Shown one piece after another: positions 55,081-63,940 of a DNA stretch of 64,000 nt. The stretch's first letter is position 1, and each line of letters starts with the position of its first letter. The translations under genes were made by a program, and so were the position numbers. Below the pieces are notes generated by a model, which searched no databases, was not told where the DNA came from, and was given only the letters and a program-made list of their open reading frames with translations. This stretch comes from Corynebacterium appendicis CIP 107643 (GTDB taxonomy: Bacteria; Actinomycetota; Actinomycetes; Mycobacteriales; Mycobacteriaceae), in NCBI RefSeq assembly GCF_030408415.1, contig NZ_CP046976.1:744001-808000 (forward strand), read 5' to 3'.

Positions 55081-55586
55081 GTTAGTCCTCGTCCTGGGTG
55101 AGCACCTGTCGGGCCAGTCGGTAGGCGTGGTCGTTCCATCCCTGGCGGACGACGTCGCGGACGAGTCAGGAGCATCCCACCGGTGGTGGCTGCCCGTGAC
55201 GGGGATGTTCCCTTGGTGACGGCCGCTCTAGACGGCGTGGCGGATGTCCTCTGAGTGGGCAGAGACGGTACATCGTGGCCCGCTTGTCTGCCGGGTGAAC
55301 CGGCCATAGCCATCAGGATGCGAAATGAGCCCCCCACCAAATCCCGCACCGGTCATCGTCACCGGGGATGACCTGGTCTCATTGGTTGGAGCTTATCTTC
55401 GCGAAGCAGCTACGTACCGTGCCCAGAGTTACTCGGGTTGTGGTCGGTGATACTCGACTTGTGTACTACGAACCGCAGGACCAGACCCCCGCCAGTGGAG
55501 CGAAGGCGGAGTGGGTCCAGACCAGCTTGTTCCAGGGCGGATTCGAAGGCATCGGCCTCGATGAGGCGGTGCGGGGAGCCATCGAC
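55081..55586. pseudogene. Decayed coding remnants left of the IS6 element
   Basis: On the minus strand, 55081-55150 still reads RDVVRQGWNDHAYRLARQVL then TQDED and a stop, like the C-terminus of a lost gene. On the plus strand, MSPPPNPAPVIVTGDDLVSL from 55325 runs to a stop, and RVVVGDTRLVYYEPQDQTPA continues in another frame until the IS end. Neither is intact and I cannot name them. Confidence 0.45.
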
Positions 55587-56430
55587 GGTGCTGTTGCAAA
55601 GTTGGGGCAGTAGGAAGAGCGACGCGAAATAATCACAGCCATGGGTATCTTCTCCGGTCGTCATTTCCCCCGTGACATCATTCTGTGGGCAGTGCGGTGG
55701 TACTGCCGCTACGGGGTGAGCTACCGCGATCTGGAGGAAATGATGACTTCAGCGGGGCGTGCCGGTCGATCACACCACGATCTACTGCTGGGTCCAGAAA
55801 TACGCCCCTGAGCTGGACAAGCAAACACGGTGGTACCGGCAGGTACCTGACTGGCAGGCCAGTTCCTGGCGGGTGGATGAGACCTATATCCGGGTCGGGG
55901 GAAAGTGGTGTTATCTCTATCGGGCGATCACCGCCGGTGGCCAGACCCTGGACTCTTACCTCTCTCCGAAGCGGAACGTGGCCGCAGCGAAGCGTTTCCT
56001 GGCCAAGGCCCTCAGATCCAATGCGTCAGCCGGGTATCCCAGAGTGATCAACACCGATAAAGCACCCTCACTAGCCAGGGCAATCGCCGAGTTGAAGTCA
56101 GAGGGAATCTGCCCGCCAACAGTGGAACACCGGTAGGTGAAATACCTCAACAACATCCTGGAAGGCGACCATGGTCGGCTGAAGCGGATCCTCGGGCCGA
56201 AAGGCGCGTTTAAGAACCGGACATCTGCATATCGGACGTTGAAAGGGATGGAGGCGATGCACTCATTGCGGAAAGGGCAAGGCACGATGTTTGCCTACGG
56301 GCAACCGAACCCGGACGTGGTGATCGTCAACCGGGTCTTCGAGACGGCCTGAGAACGCCCACACGCAGCGGTCATCAGGGAATGAAAAACTGAGTTTTTG
56401 CGGCTTTCCCCCCAACTTTGCAACAGCACC
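55587..56430 (+). mobile_element. IS6-family insertion sequence (844 bp), inactivated
   Basis: Terminal inverted repeats GGTGCTGTTGCAAAGTTG at 55587 and its complement ending at 56430 are the IS6/IS26-type ends (CTGTTGCAAAGTT core). One transposase gene lies inside. The flanking octamers (CCATCGAC left, GGTTGATG right) do not match, so no target duplication remains, which fits IS26-like recombination between copies. Confidence 0.9.
55641..56352 (+). pseudogene. IS6-family transposase, frameshift plus nonsense
   Basis: Starts MGIFSGRHFPRDIILWAVRW. A one-base shift near 55750 moves the frame to VPVDHTTIYCWVQKYAPELD, then WRVDETYIRVGGKWCYLYRA (first Asp), VINTDKAPSLA (second Asp), a TAG at 56134 where related elements have Gln, and LEGDHGRLKRILGPKGAF (Glu region). 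All DDE residues exist but the two lesions prevent a full product. Confidence 0.88.
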
Positions 56431-56629
56431 GGTTGATGTTGCAGGTGGGGATGTGGCCGAGGTTGTTCAGTGGCGCGATCTTTTCGACCAGCAGCACCAC
56501 AGTGGCCATCAACCCGATCATGCCGCCGCTAGCAGCAGAACTCCCAGCCTCCAGCCGGCAACAGGGGCGGTCAGAGTGGCCTGGCCGCCGTTCTCGACGG
56601 GGTGTGGTGGTCGGGTCCCGGCCTGTCAC
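56431..56629 (-). pseudogene. Membrane protein gene after csoR, truncated by the IS
   Basis: Begins MTGRDPTTTPRRERRPGHSD with its start overlapping the csoR stop, then a hydrophobic segment GGMIGLMATVVLLVEKIAPL and NNLGHIPTCN before running into the IS end. It was presumably a CsoR-operon membrane protein. Too short to identify. Confidence 0.5.
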
Positions 56630-56967
56630 CGGGCGAAACGGGCGATAGCGTCGGTGACTTCCTGGAACTTGGCGTCGGCCTCCTCTCCGCCTAACTGGGC
56701 GGCGTCACGGACGCAGTGTTTCATGTGGTCATCGAGTAGTCCCAGGGCAACGCTGCGTAGGGCAGCATTGACCGCGGAGATCTGGGTAAGGATGTCGATG
56801 CAGTACTGTTCCTCGTCGACCATGCTGTGCAGGCCCCGGGCCTGGCCCTCGATGCGCTTGAGGCGGGCGAGATAGCGATCCTTGTCGTTGATGTAGCCAT
56901 GGGTGGTGTGACAGGTGTCGGCCCCACCCGAGGAGGAAACGGTCTGATCAGGGGTGCGAGTATCCAC
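56626..56967 (-). CDS. csoR: Copper-sensing repressor CsoR
   Basis: 113 residues. Cu(I) ligands Cys56, His81 and Cys85 have the same spacing as in M. tuberculosis CsoR (Cys36, His61, Cys65), and the second-shell Tyr55 is present. Core text RLKRIEGQARGLHSMVDEEQYCIDILTQ and DHMKHCVRDAAQLGG. GTG 56967 has AAGGAG upstream. It would repress the two operons with TACCCC/GGGGTA operators and release on Cu(I). Confidence 0.95.
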   Translation of the reverse strand: MDTRTPDQTVSSSGGADTCHTTHGYINDKDRYLARLKRIEGQARGLHSMVDEEQYCIDILTQISAVNAALRSVALGLLDDHMKHCVRDAAQLGGEEADAKFQEVTDAIARFAR

Positions 56968-57056
56968 AATGGTCTCCTTGCTGAAAAAAGAGGGCAGGTA
57001 TGTCCTGAGTCAGTTGCGGGTCGATCAGGATGGAAAGCCCGAGGGTATGGAATGAG

Positions 57057-57082
57057 GCGTGAGGACCTCATGGTCCCCACGC
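57057..57082. terminator. Hairpin between copA end and csoR start
   Basis: GCGTGAGGACC (57057-57067) pairs with GGTCCCCACGC (57072-57082), one mismatch, loop TCAT. It sits in a 290-bp gene-free stretch (56968-57258) and could end the copA transcript, although 177 bp past its stop. The rest shows nothing I can name. Confidence 0.45.
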
Positions 57083-57258
57083 CCTGTGGCGTTATTCGGA
57101 TAAGTAGTCGGCAAATTGTCGGCCCGGAGGGGCCTGCCGGGTGGGGCCGGGGGAGAGGTCAGGAGCAGGTACTTGGGGACGGAGGTTTGAGTGTTATTGG
57201 AGGGACTCAGCCGCAGGAGGAGGACACGGGGTTCCTTATCGCTAGAAAAGGATGCGGA

Positions 57259-59595
57259 TTAGGCGGTGACCGGCTGCCGCACGGAGGGGCGAGCGGGCTG
57301 CGGTGAGGAACTGGTGTTGTCGTGGGAGGGCTTGAATCTACGCAGCGTGAGGGAGTTGGAGACCACGAACACCGAGGAGAAGCCCATCGCAATGCCCGCC
57401 AACCCCGGGTTGAGGAAACCGATCGCGGCGACCGGGATCAGCACGACGTTGTAGGCGAACGCCCAGAACAGGTTGCCCTTGATGGTGCCCAGCGTGCGAC
57501 GTGACAGACGGATGGCATCGCCCGCGGAGCGCAGGTCGTTGTTCATTAAGGTGATATCGGAGGCCTCGATGGCCACATCCGTGCCCGCCCCCATGGCCAG
57601 ACCCAGATCGGCCTGGGCCAGGGCGGCCGCGTCATTGACGCCGTCGCCGACCATGGCGACCTTCTTGCCCTCATGTTGCAGCTTCTCGATGACCGCGACC
57701 TTGTCCTGCGGCATGACCTCGGCACTCACGTTGGCCGCATCGATGCCCACCTCTTGAGCGACGGCGGCCGCGGCCTTCGCGTTATCGCCGGTGAGCAGGT
57801 ACGGACTCAACCCCAGCCTGCGGAACTGGGCGACCGCTTCCGCTGAGGAGTCTTTGATGGCATCGCGCACCACGACCACACCGGCGGGCTGGTCATCGAC
57901 GTAGACGGCCACCGGGGTCGCGCCCTGCGACTGTGCGTGGTCGAAGGCGGTGGTGAGGTCACGGGGCAGCTGGCCGGCGGGACGGCCGACGGTGACGACG
58001 TGACCCTTGACGGTGGCCGTGACGCCCCGGCCGGCGGTGCTGTCGAAGTCGGTGGCCTCCTGGATGTTCCCGGAGCGCTCGGCCTCGGCGACAATCGCCT
58101 TGGCGATGGGGTGCTCGGAGCCTGCTTCGACGGCCGCCGACAAGGCGAGGACCTCGTTGTTGGTGTAGCCGTCGGCGGCGTGGACGCCGGTGACCGACAT
58201 GACCCCGGAGGTGACGGTGCCGGTCTTGTCCATGACGATGGTGTCGACCTGGCGGGTGGATTCGAGGACCTCCGGGCCCTTGATCAACAAGCCCAGCTGC
58301 GCGCCCCGGGAGGTGCCCACCAGCAGGGCGGTCGGGGTGGCCAGTCCCAGGGCGCATGGGCAAGCGATGATCAGCACCGCGACTGCGGCGGAAAAGGCCC
58401 AGTTCGCCCCGCTGCCGAGGGCGAGGTGGACGATCAGGGTGATGATGGAGACGACAATGACCGTCGGGACGAAGACCGAGGAAATCTTATCCACCAGGCG
58501 CTGGACCGGGGCTTTTTTCGCCTGGGCGTCAGTGACCAGCTTGGCCATCTGGGACAGCGTGGTCTCCGAACCTGTGCGGGTGACTTCGACCAGCAGTCGA
58601 CCGGAGGTGTTGATCGTCGCGCCCGTGACCGGGGTGCCGGGGGCGGCCTCGACGGGAACGGACTCGCCGGTCAGCATCGACTCGTCGATGGCCGAGGTGC
58701 CCTCGATGACACGACCGTCGGTGGCGATCTTCTCACCCGGGCGGACGACGAAGACGTCACCGACTGTCAGCTGGGAGACCGGGACGCGGACTTCCTCACC
58801 GTCGCGGATCACCGCGGCGTCTTTCGCACCCATGTCCAGCAGGGACTTCAGCGCCGCGGAGGACTGGCCCTTGGCGCGGACCTCAAACCACCGGCCGAGC
58901 AACAGGAAGGTGATGACTACGGCGATGGTCTCGAGGTAGATGTGGTCCATGCCGTCATGGCGGGGCAGCAGGCTCACCTCCATGACCATGCCGGGGTGCC
59001 CGGCGTTGCCGAAAAACAAGGCCCACAGCGACCACAGATACGCAGCGGTAGTGCCCAGAGACACGAGCGTGTCCATCGTGGTCGAGCGGTGACGCAGGTT
59101 GGTTAAGGTCGCCCGGTGGAACGGGGCGCCACCGTAGAAGTAGATCAGGGTGGACATGACGAGGAGGGCCCACTGCCAATTCATGAACTGCAGGGACGGG
59201 ATCATCGAGATCGCGACCACCGGAACGGAGAGGATCGTCGACCCGATCAGACGCGACTTCAGGTCTGTGGCCTCGGCCTCGCGGGCCTGTTCGTGGCGGT
59301 CACCGACCACCTCGGTGTCCTCCTCCGGGCCGCTGTCCACGGCGGAGGCGTGTTGATCCCCCATGGTGAACGCGTCGTACCCGGCACCCCGCACGGTTTC
59401 GATCAGCCGATCGGCGTCGACTTTGGTGGGGTCGTAACTGACGGAGGCGGATTCGGTGGCGAAGTTGACGGTGGCCTCCACGCCATCGAGCTTGTTGAGC
59501 TTGCGCTCCACCCGCCCTGAGCACGACGTACAGGTCATGCCGGTGACGCCCAGATCGACCTGGAGTAGGTCAACCGACGGTTGAGTCTGAATCAT
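57259..59595 (-). CDS. copA: Copper-exporting P1B-ATPase, CopA type (CPC)
   Basis: 778 residues. One N-terminal HMA domain ([20 protein letters not shown]), a His-poor linker, then the P1B-1 core: TGES actuator loop ([13 protein letters not shown]), [12 protein letters not shown] (CPC, about 411), phosphorylation Asp in [10 protein letters not shown] (about 457), [10 protein letters not shown] (HP), [16 protein letters not shown] and a C-terminal NxxR-like end. It exports Cu(I) from the cytosol. Downstream of copZ on the same strand. Confidence 0.96.
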   Translation of the reverse strand: MIQTQPSVDLLQVDLGVTGMTCTSCSGRVERKLNKLDGVEATVNFATESASVSYDPTKVDADRLIETVRGAGYDAFTMGDQHASAVDSGPEEDTEVVGDRHEQAREAEATDLKSRLIGSTILSVPVVAISMIPSLQFMNWQWALLVMSTLIYFYGGAPFHRATLTNLRHRSTTMDTLVSLGTTAAYLWSLWALFFGNAGHPGMVMEVSLLPRHDGMDHIYLETIAVVITFLLLGRWFEVRAKGQSSAALKSLLDMGAKDAAVIRDGEEVRVPVSQLTVGDVFVVRPGEKIATDGRVIEGTSAIDESMLTGESVPVEAAPGTPVTGATINTSGRLLVEVTRTGSETTLSQMAKLVTDAQAKKAPVQRLVDKISSVFVPTVIVVSIITLIVHLALGSGANWAFSAAVAVLIIACPCALGLATPTALLVGTSRGAQLGLLIKGPEVLESTRQVDTIVMDKTGTVTSGVMSVTGVHAADGYTNNEVLALSAAVEAGSEHPIAKAIVAEAERSGNIQEATDFDSTAGRGVTATVKGHVVTVGRPAGQLPRDLTTAFDHAQSQGATPVAVYVDDQPAGVVVVRDAIKDSSAEAVAQFRRLGLSPYLLTGDNAKAAAAVAQEVGIDAANVSAEVMPQDKVAVIEKLQHEGKKVAMVGDGVNDAAALAQADLGLAMGAGTDVAIEASDITLMNNDLRSAGDAIRLSRRTLGTIKGNLFWAFAYNVVLIPVAAIGFLNPGLAGIAMGFSSVFVVSNSLTLRRFKPSHDNTSSSPQPARPSVRQPVTA

Positions 59596-59765
59596 CAGTG
59601 ATCAGTCCTTCAGCAAACAGTGGTGAGGTGCATCTCCGAGGTCCCAAAAGGCCCGCCCACAGATGCACCGTCGGGGATATCGAACCGGCATGGCTGGGCC
59701 TGATGGGCATATCCAGCAGGGTTGGCCCGGCCGTGTCTACCCGAGGCGGGGACCGGGCCCAGGGA

Positions 59766-59975
59766 TTAGGGCTTGACGGTGTAGCCGGCTGTCGTGACAG
59801 CGGCGACAACATCGTCGTCGGTGAAGTTTTCACCCGTGACGGTCACCTGCCCGGATTCCACGGTGGCCTCCACCATGGTCACACCGGCGACCTCGCCGAT
59901 CTCCTCCTCCACGGAGGACTTGCAGTGCCCGCAGGTCATGCCTTCGATGATGTACTTCTTTGTTACGGCGCTCAT
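59766..59975 (-). CDS. copZ: Copper chaperone CopZ
   Basis: 69 residues, the whole being one HMA domain: KYIIEGMTCGHCKSSVEEEI with the C-G-H-C site and AAVTTAGYTVKP at the end. AAGGATC before the ATG. Delivers Cu(I) to CopA and can donate it to CsoR. First gene of the copZ-copA unit, with the CsoR-type operator about 65 bp upstream. The 170 bp between copZ and copA shows no gene. Confidence 0.95.
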   Translation of the reverse strand: MSAVTKKYIIEGMTCGHCKSSVEEEIGEVAGVTMVEATVESGQVTVTGENFTDDDVVAAVTTAGYTVKP

Positions 59976-60036
59976 CAGATGATCCTTTCCTTGATGTCCT
60001 GAAGGGCAGGAGTGGAGATGCCCAACAACCTTCAAC

Positions 60037-60056
60037 CTATACCCATGGGGGGTATC
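60037..60056 (-). promoter_or_regulatory. CsoR-type operator before copZ-copA
   Basis: CTATACCCATGGGGGGTATC: ATACCC and GGGTAT arms around ATGGG, the same TACCC/GGGTA architecture as the operator at 41,988. It sits at the promoter of the minus-strand copZ-copA operon. Confidence 0.78.
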
Positions 60057-60137
60057 AGTCAAGGAGGTGTCTGCCCCTAAGCGTCCCGTTCGGCGGGCAG
60101 GACTTCCGGAACGGCCGCGATCGTTGCTGCACTTCTT

Positions 60138-60150
60138 GTACAAAATGTAC
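60138..60150. promoter_or_regulatory. Operator-like inverted repeat before the antitoxin gene
   Basis: GTACA-AAA-TGTAC, 11 bp before the ATG. YefM/Phd antitoxins bind TGTAC/GTACA-type repeats at their own promoters, so this is probably the autoregulatory site. Confidence 0.65.
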
Positions 60151-60160
60151 GTTAAAGGGT

Positions 60161-60412
60161 ATGGGCATCACGGTCACCCTCAGTCAGTTCCGCAGCGAAC
60201 AAAGCCACTATCTTGATGCCGCCCAACGTGAACCGGTCACCATCCTCAGTCGCGGGCCCCGCCGCCGGGCGGTGGTGGTCTCCCCGGACTTCTACGACCG
60301 GGCGGTTCAGGCGCTGGAGGATGGCGAGGATATCCGTGCCGCAGCGGCTGCCCGCCAGGAGGCGGGCGGTGTCTCCCACGAGGAGTTCACGTCCGACCTC
60401 GAACTGGACTGA
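60161..60412 (+). CDS. YefM/Phd-family antitoxin, orphaned
   Basis: 83 residues. ITVTLSQFRSEQSHYLDAAQREPVTILSRGPRRRAVVVSPDFYDRAVQALE is the Phd/YefM DNA-binding fold; the C-terminal part (AAAAARQEAGGVSHEEFTSDLELD) is the toxin-binding tail. The start follows GGGT closely. The partner toxin just downstream is decayed. Confidence 0.88.
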   Translation: MGITVTLSQFRSEQSHYLDAAQREPVTILSRGPRRRAVVVSPDFYDRAVQALEDGEDIRAAAAARQEAGGVSHEEFTSDLELD

Positions 60413-60720
60413 CCTGCCTGTCCATACCTGTGCCGCGGTATTTGATCATCGATAAGCTTTCAACTGCGACAGCCCTTCGCACGCTGGCCCGGCAATGGCA
60501 GCAGTGATTGCCACCGCCATCGACGCCCTGGCCCACGTTCCGCCGTCTCGGCGGAGTGGAAAAGTTGCGGGGCGGCGACGGGGAGTGCTGTAGCTGGGTA
60601 GTCCACGGCCGTCAATGACGGTGAGCTGATCAGCGTCTCGGTTCCAAGGAAGACAGGCACTCATACTCGCATCGTTGAGTGGGATGAGACCGGTCCCTGG
60701 CGTTCCTGCGCATGACGCAT
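60413..60720 (+). pseudogene. RelE/ParE-type toxin remnant
   Basis: Stitching frames gives IIDKLSTATALRTLAR, then MAAVIATAIDALAHVPPSRR, GKLRGGDGECCSWVVHGR and DGELISVSVPRK, which follow the RelE layout (LRKL ... AI..L...P ... KL.G ... W..R.G.YR..Y.I.D). At least three frameshifts or stops separate the pieces. The remaining 60 bp up to the next gene shows nothing. Confidence 0.7.
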
Positions 60721-60777
60721 GACTGCCGAACCTGAACAAATAAGGAATGGACAGCTGAGGCACGCTGCATCAGGCTG

Positions 60778-61284
60778 CTAGCGGGGCCTTTTTCGTTGCC
60801 CGTATCGGGTCAGACCCCGCGGCTTGTACACCGCCAGCACCGTAGCCACCAGCAATACCAAGGCTGCTGCCACGGAGTGGAGGACCGGGGAGAAATTCCG
60901 CACGGCCTCCAGCCCCACGCCCGGGTCTGCCGCCACCCGGGCAAGATACTCGAAGGTCTGCATGTACAGCACCAACACACCTGTCGCCACCACAGTGAGC
61001 CCCAGCTTGAACACCACCCAGTAGTGTCGGAACAATCCCCACGTCGTCCCCAGGGATTGAAGGACGCCGGTCACCAGCGAGGCCACCTCCAGGGGAACGA
61101 GCGCCCACCACGCCACCTGCTCCATCACCCGATACGTCCCCCGGGCCGCCATCTCATCCGCGCTCACTATCCCCATGACCGCCATCGCGATAAAGGCGAG
61201 CACCATCCCGAGCCAGCCGACCGAGCAGACCACATGTGCCACCAGCGCGGCCTTGCGTATTCGTGGGGTCATCACTCTCGCCAT
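60778..61284 (-). CDS. Four-helix membrane protein, DUF2269-like
   Basis: 168 residues with four hydrophobic segments: AALVAHVVCSVGWLGMVLAFIAM, WWALVPLEVASLVTGVLQSL, HYWVVFKLGLTVVATGVLVLYM and SVAAALVLLVATVLAVY. The first helix carries HVVCSVGWLG, and later histidines could bind haem or copper. Family assignment is tentative. Divergent from the M23 gene. Confidence 0.7.
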   Translation of the reverse strand: MARVMTPRIRKAALVAHVVCSVGWLGMVLAFIAMAVMGIVSADEMAARGTYRVMEQVAWWALVPLEVASLVTGVLQSLGTTWGLFRHYWVVFKLGLTVVATGVLVLYMQTFEYLARVAADPGVGLEAVRNFSPVLHSVAAALVLLVATVLAVYKPRGLTRYGQRKRPR

Positions 61285-61334
61285 TAGAGGTGCTCCTGGA
61301 CCAGGAACGCCCCCTCGGCCGGCATCCCCAACCC

Positions 61335-62144
61335 ATGGCGACTGGGCCCATGGTTGCCGTCTCCAAATACCAGTACCAGCACGACCGAGTCATGCGCCTG
61401 AAGGCTTCGCGGTCATCCGGAGGAAAACACCGCACGATCACCACCTCGCAGACCAAGGGGCGTCTCACCCTCGTGGCTGTAGCCGCCGGCACGGTCTCAT
61501 CCGCCGGCGTCGGTGGCGCCACGGCCGCCACCTTGCAAGCCCCGGCCGAGGTCGAGGCTCCGGTCTCCCCGGAGGCTGCCACCGTCGAGGTGGATTTGGC
61601 CACCAACGACACGGCCCTGTCCTCGAGTGGGACGCAGGCCGCACCGCAGATTCTCGCGATCTCCGAATTCAAGCCGGTCGCCAACATCGACGAGCAGCTG
61701 GACAAGGCCATCCAGTACAACGCCGAGCGGGCCGAGAACGAGCGCGCTGCCCGCGCGCCCTCGGTGGTCAAGCCCGCTGAAGGCACCTTCACCTCCGGTT
61801 CCGGCGTGCACTGGGGAACCCTCCACGCGGGTATCGACATCGCCAACGTCGTGGGTACCCCGATCCTCGCGGCGATGGGCGGCACTGTCATCGACTCCGG
61901 CCCGGCCTCCGGTTTCGGGCAGTGGATCCGCATCCAGCACGATGATGGCTCGATTGCCGTCTACGGTCATATGGAGACTCTCGACGTGACCGTTGGAAAA
62001 CGCGTCACCGCTGGTCAGAGGATCGCTGGCATGGGCAACCGGGGGTTTTCCACCGGCTCTCACCTGCACTTCGAGCGTTACCCGACTGGCAGCGGGGCGG
62101 TCGACCCGTTGCCCTGGTTCGCCGAGCACGGCGTCACCTTCTAA
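61335..62144 (+). CDS. M23 family metallopeptidase (LytM domain), exported
   Basis: 269 residues if started at ATG 61335; MVAVSKY at 61350 or MRLKAS at 61392 are possible. A hydrophobic segment (TLVAVAAGTVSSAGVGGATAA) acts as signal or anchor, followed by a Glu/Val-rich region and the LytM domain: GVHWGTLHAGIDIANVVGTPI (His and Asp zinc ligands), YGHMETL, GNRGFSTGSHLHFERY (HxH). It would cleave peptidoglycan cross-bridges or act as a degenerate activator. No clear ribosome binding site. Confidence 0.85.
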   Translation: MATGPMVAVSKYQYQHDRVMRLKASRSSGGKHRTITTSQTKGRLTLVAVAAGTVSSAGVGGATAATLQAPAEVEAPVSPEAATVEVDLATNDTALSSSGTQAAPQILAISEFKPVANIDEQLDKAIQYNAERAENERAARAPSVVKPAEGTFTSGSGVHWGTLHAGIDIANVVGTPILAAMGGTVIDSGPASGFGQWIRIQHDDGSIAVYGHMETLDVTVGKRVTAGQRIAGMGNRGFSTGSHLHFERYPTGSGAVDPLPWFAEHGVTF

Positions 62145-62374
62145 CCTTCCCGCACTCACCAGGACCGGCCCCGGCACCGGAACCGGCGGCAGTGACTGGG
62201 CGTGAGGCACCCGCCTCAGACGGCAGAGACGCTTCTCACTCATCGCCGACACAGCCCGGACTTGATAGCTTATCCAGGCAGGGCAGACCGGGGCACAGGG
62301 GAGGCAGTCCGTGCTCGTCATATATGGGGGCGGCGAGCGTCCCGCCAACGAGGAGCAGGTGCCGTAATCCACGT
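62145..62374. other. Gene-free stretch between M23 peptidase and lnt
   Basis: 230 bp between convergent genes. CCGGCCCCGGCACCGGAACCGG near 62163 is repetitive, but I see no convincing terminator or gene. Confidence 0.4.
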
Positions 62375-63940
62375 TTAGTGGGATACTTCCGTAACCTGCC
62401 TTCTCCTGCGCCAGCTGACGAGGCCGGTAACCGCAGGCCATGCAAGAGCCAGCATCGCGAGAACCAACAGGGGCGTATCCCCCATGCGCGCATACGGCGT
62501 CAAACCAGTATGAAGGGGAACGGTTGCCGTCAGCAGTTCGTTCGTGCCCAGGCCACTGAGTTGTGAGACTGTGCCGTCGGGCTGGATAACTGCGGAGTAT
62601 CCGGTGGGGGCAGCCTGGAGAACGGTGCGGCCAAACTCGCGGGCACGCATCCGGGATGCGGCCACTTCAATTGCAGGTACTTCCTCGGTCACAAAAGACG
62701 CGGCGTTGGTCGGTGCGAGGAGTAGCTGCCCACCATTGCGAACGGCATCGGCGACCCGGTCGGCGAAGAAGACCTCATAGGAAATGACGATCCCCAATCG
62801 TGGTGTCCCGCTGGGATCGAGCACCGCCGGTCCCTCTCCGGCAATGGCGTCGCGGGGGATGAACCGTGCGTCCTCGCTGAGTCGTTCAATCAGATTGCGC
62901 ATAGGGATGTACTCGCCGAACGGCACACGATGATGCTTCTCATAGCGTCCTAACCGGGTCCCGTCCGGTCCCCACACTATGGATGCGTTCCGGAAATGTT
63001 GATCCTCGAATTCGGTAATTCCGACAACGATGTTCGTGTCGAGTTGCCTAGCCAGTTCAGCGAAAGCTGCATCAACGCGCGTCCCGTCGATTGAGCCGTC
63101 GATATTGACGACGTTTTCGGGCAGCAGAACCAGATCAGGGTCCCCGGTGATATCTTCGGCAGCCTGTAGGTGCCGGCGGGTCGTATCAAACGGATCGGTA
63201 TTGACCGCGCGAAGCCCGCGGGGGCCTCCACCCTGCACGAGCACGACGTCAAGGCTGCCTTCTGCCGTATCATCTGCGATCGTTGGCGCGAACGCCGGTA
63301 CCGCGAGTACCACGACCACTGCGACCACGGATGCTGCACGGGCTCGTCTCGGCCCGAAGATGACAGCGGTAACAACGGCCCCCGCAACTGCGGCCAACGC
63401 GGTCACCAGGAGAGTCCCACCCAGGGGCGCTGCCGCCACGAAAGGACCATCGGTCTGGCTGTATCCGAAAGCGGACAGCGGGAAACCGCCGAACGGGAAC
63501 CGGTGCTGCACAGCCTCCAATAACACCAGGGCAGCAGGGGTGAGCAGCCACCAGCCCGACCAGCGGCTGCGAAAAGCCGCCTCGTTAGGCGATACCGCGG
63601 CAACCAGCATTAACAGTAGCGCCTGAACGGCAACAACAGCAGCATATCCGGCAGTGTTGAAGTCGGTGAGCCAGCGCAGAGCAAGAGCGTAGTGCGCCAC
63701 CCCGCCCAACCCACCGAGCCACAAACGGTTACGTAGTGGTTGACCTGCCAAAGCCAGCATGAACATAGTCACGCCCACCGGGAACAGCACCCACCAACCG
63801 CGTGGCGGCAGCGCCAGCCACCAGACCACCGCAGCTCCCATCATGAGCGCGGTGGGACCGGCCAATCTGCGCCAGTTATCGCCGGCTATCCCCCGGGAAA
63901 GACGTGAGACTGTCACGTCTGCTGCAGTACTAGCCTTCAC
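62375..63940 (-). CDS. lnt: Apolipoprotein N-acyltransferase homolog, Cys to Ser at the nucleophile
   Basis: 521 residues from a GTG. N-terminal membrane helices (WWLALPPRGWWVLFPVGVTM and others) and a nitrilase-fold domain with LLPENVVNIDG (Glu275) and YEKHHRVPFGEYIP (Lys335). The third catalytic position reads LGIVISYEVFFADR: Ser387 replaces the nucleophilic Cys (C387 of E. coli Lnt). The codon is TCC. Otherwise length and motifs are full. It normally N-acylates lipoproteins; this island carries several lipoproteins. Activity is uncertain. Confidence 0.88.
   Translation of the reverse strand: MKASTAADVTVSRLSRGIAGDNWRRLAGPTALMMGAAVVWWLALPPRGWWVLFPVGVTMFMLALAGQPLRNRLWLGGLGGVAHYALALRWLTDFNTAGYAAVVAVQALLLMLVAAVSPNEAAFRSRWSGWWLLTPAALVLLEAVQHRFPFGGFPLSAFGYSQTDGPFVAAAPLGGTLLVTALAAVAGAVVTAVIFGPRRARAASVVAVVVVLAVPAFAPTIADDTAEGSLDVVLVQGGGPRGLRAVNTDPFDTTRRHLQAAEDITGDPDLVLLPENVVNIDGSIDGTRVDAAFAELARQLDTNIVVGITEFEDQHFRNASIVWGPDGTRLGRYEKHHRVPFGEYIPMRNLIERLSEDARFIPRDAIAGEGPAVLDPSGTPRLGIVISYEVFFADRVADAVRNGGQLLLAPTNAASFVTEEVPAIEVAASRMRAREFGRTVLQAAPTGYSAVIQPDGTVSQLSGLGTNELLTATVPLHTGLTPYARMGDTPLLVLAMLALAWPAVTGLVSWRRRRQVTEVSH

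Noticed and set aside
56827-57306. Plus-strand frame across csoR start and the gap before copA
   Set aside because: It begins inside antisense csoR and has Gly/Arg-rich composition without motifs.
62192-62566. Small plus-strand gene between M23 peptidase and lnt
   Set aside because: It overlaps the 3' end of lnt, has biased composition and no ribosome binding site.
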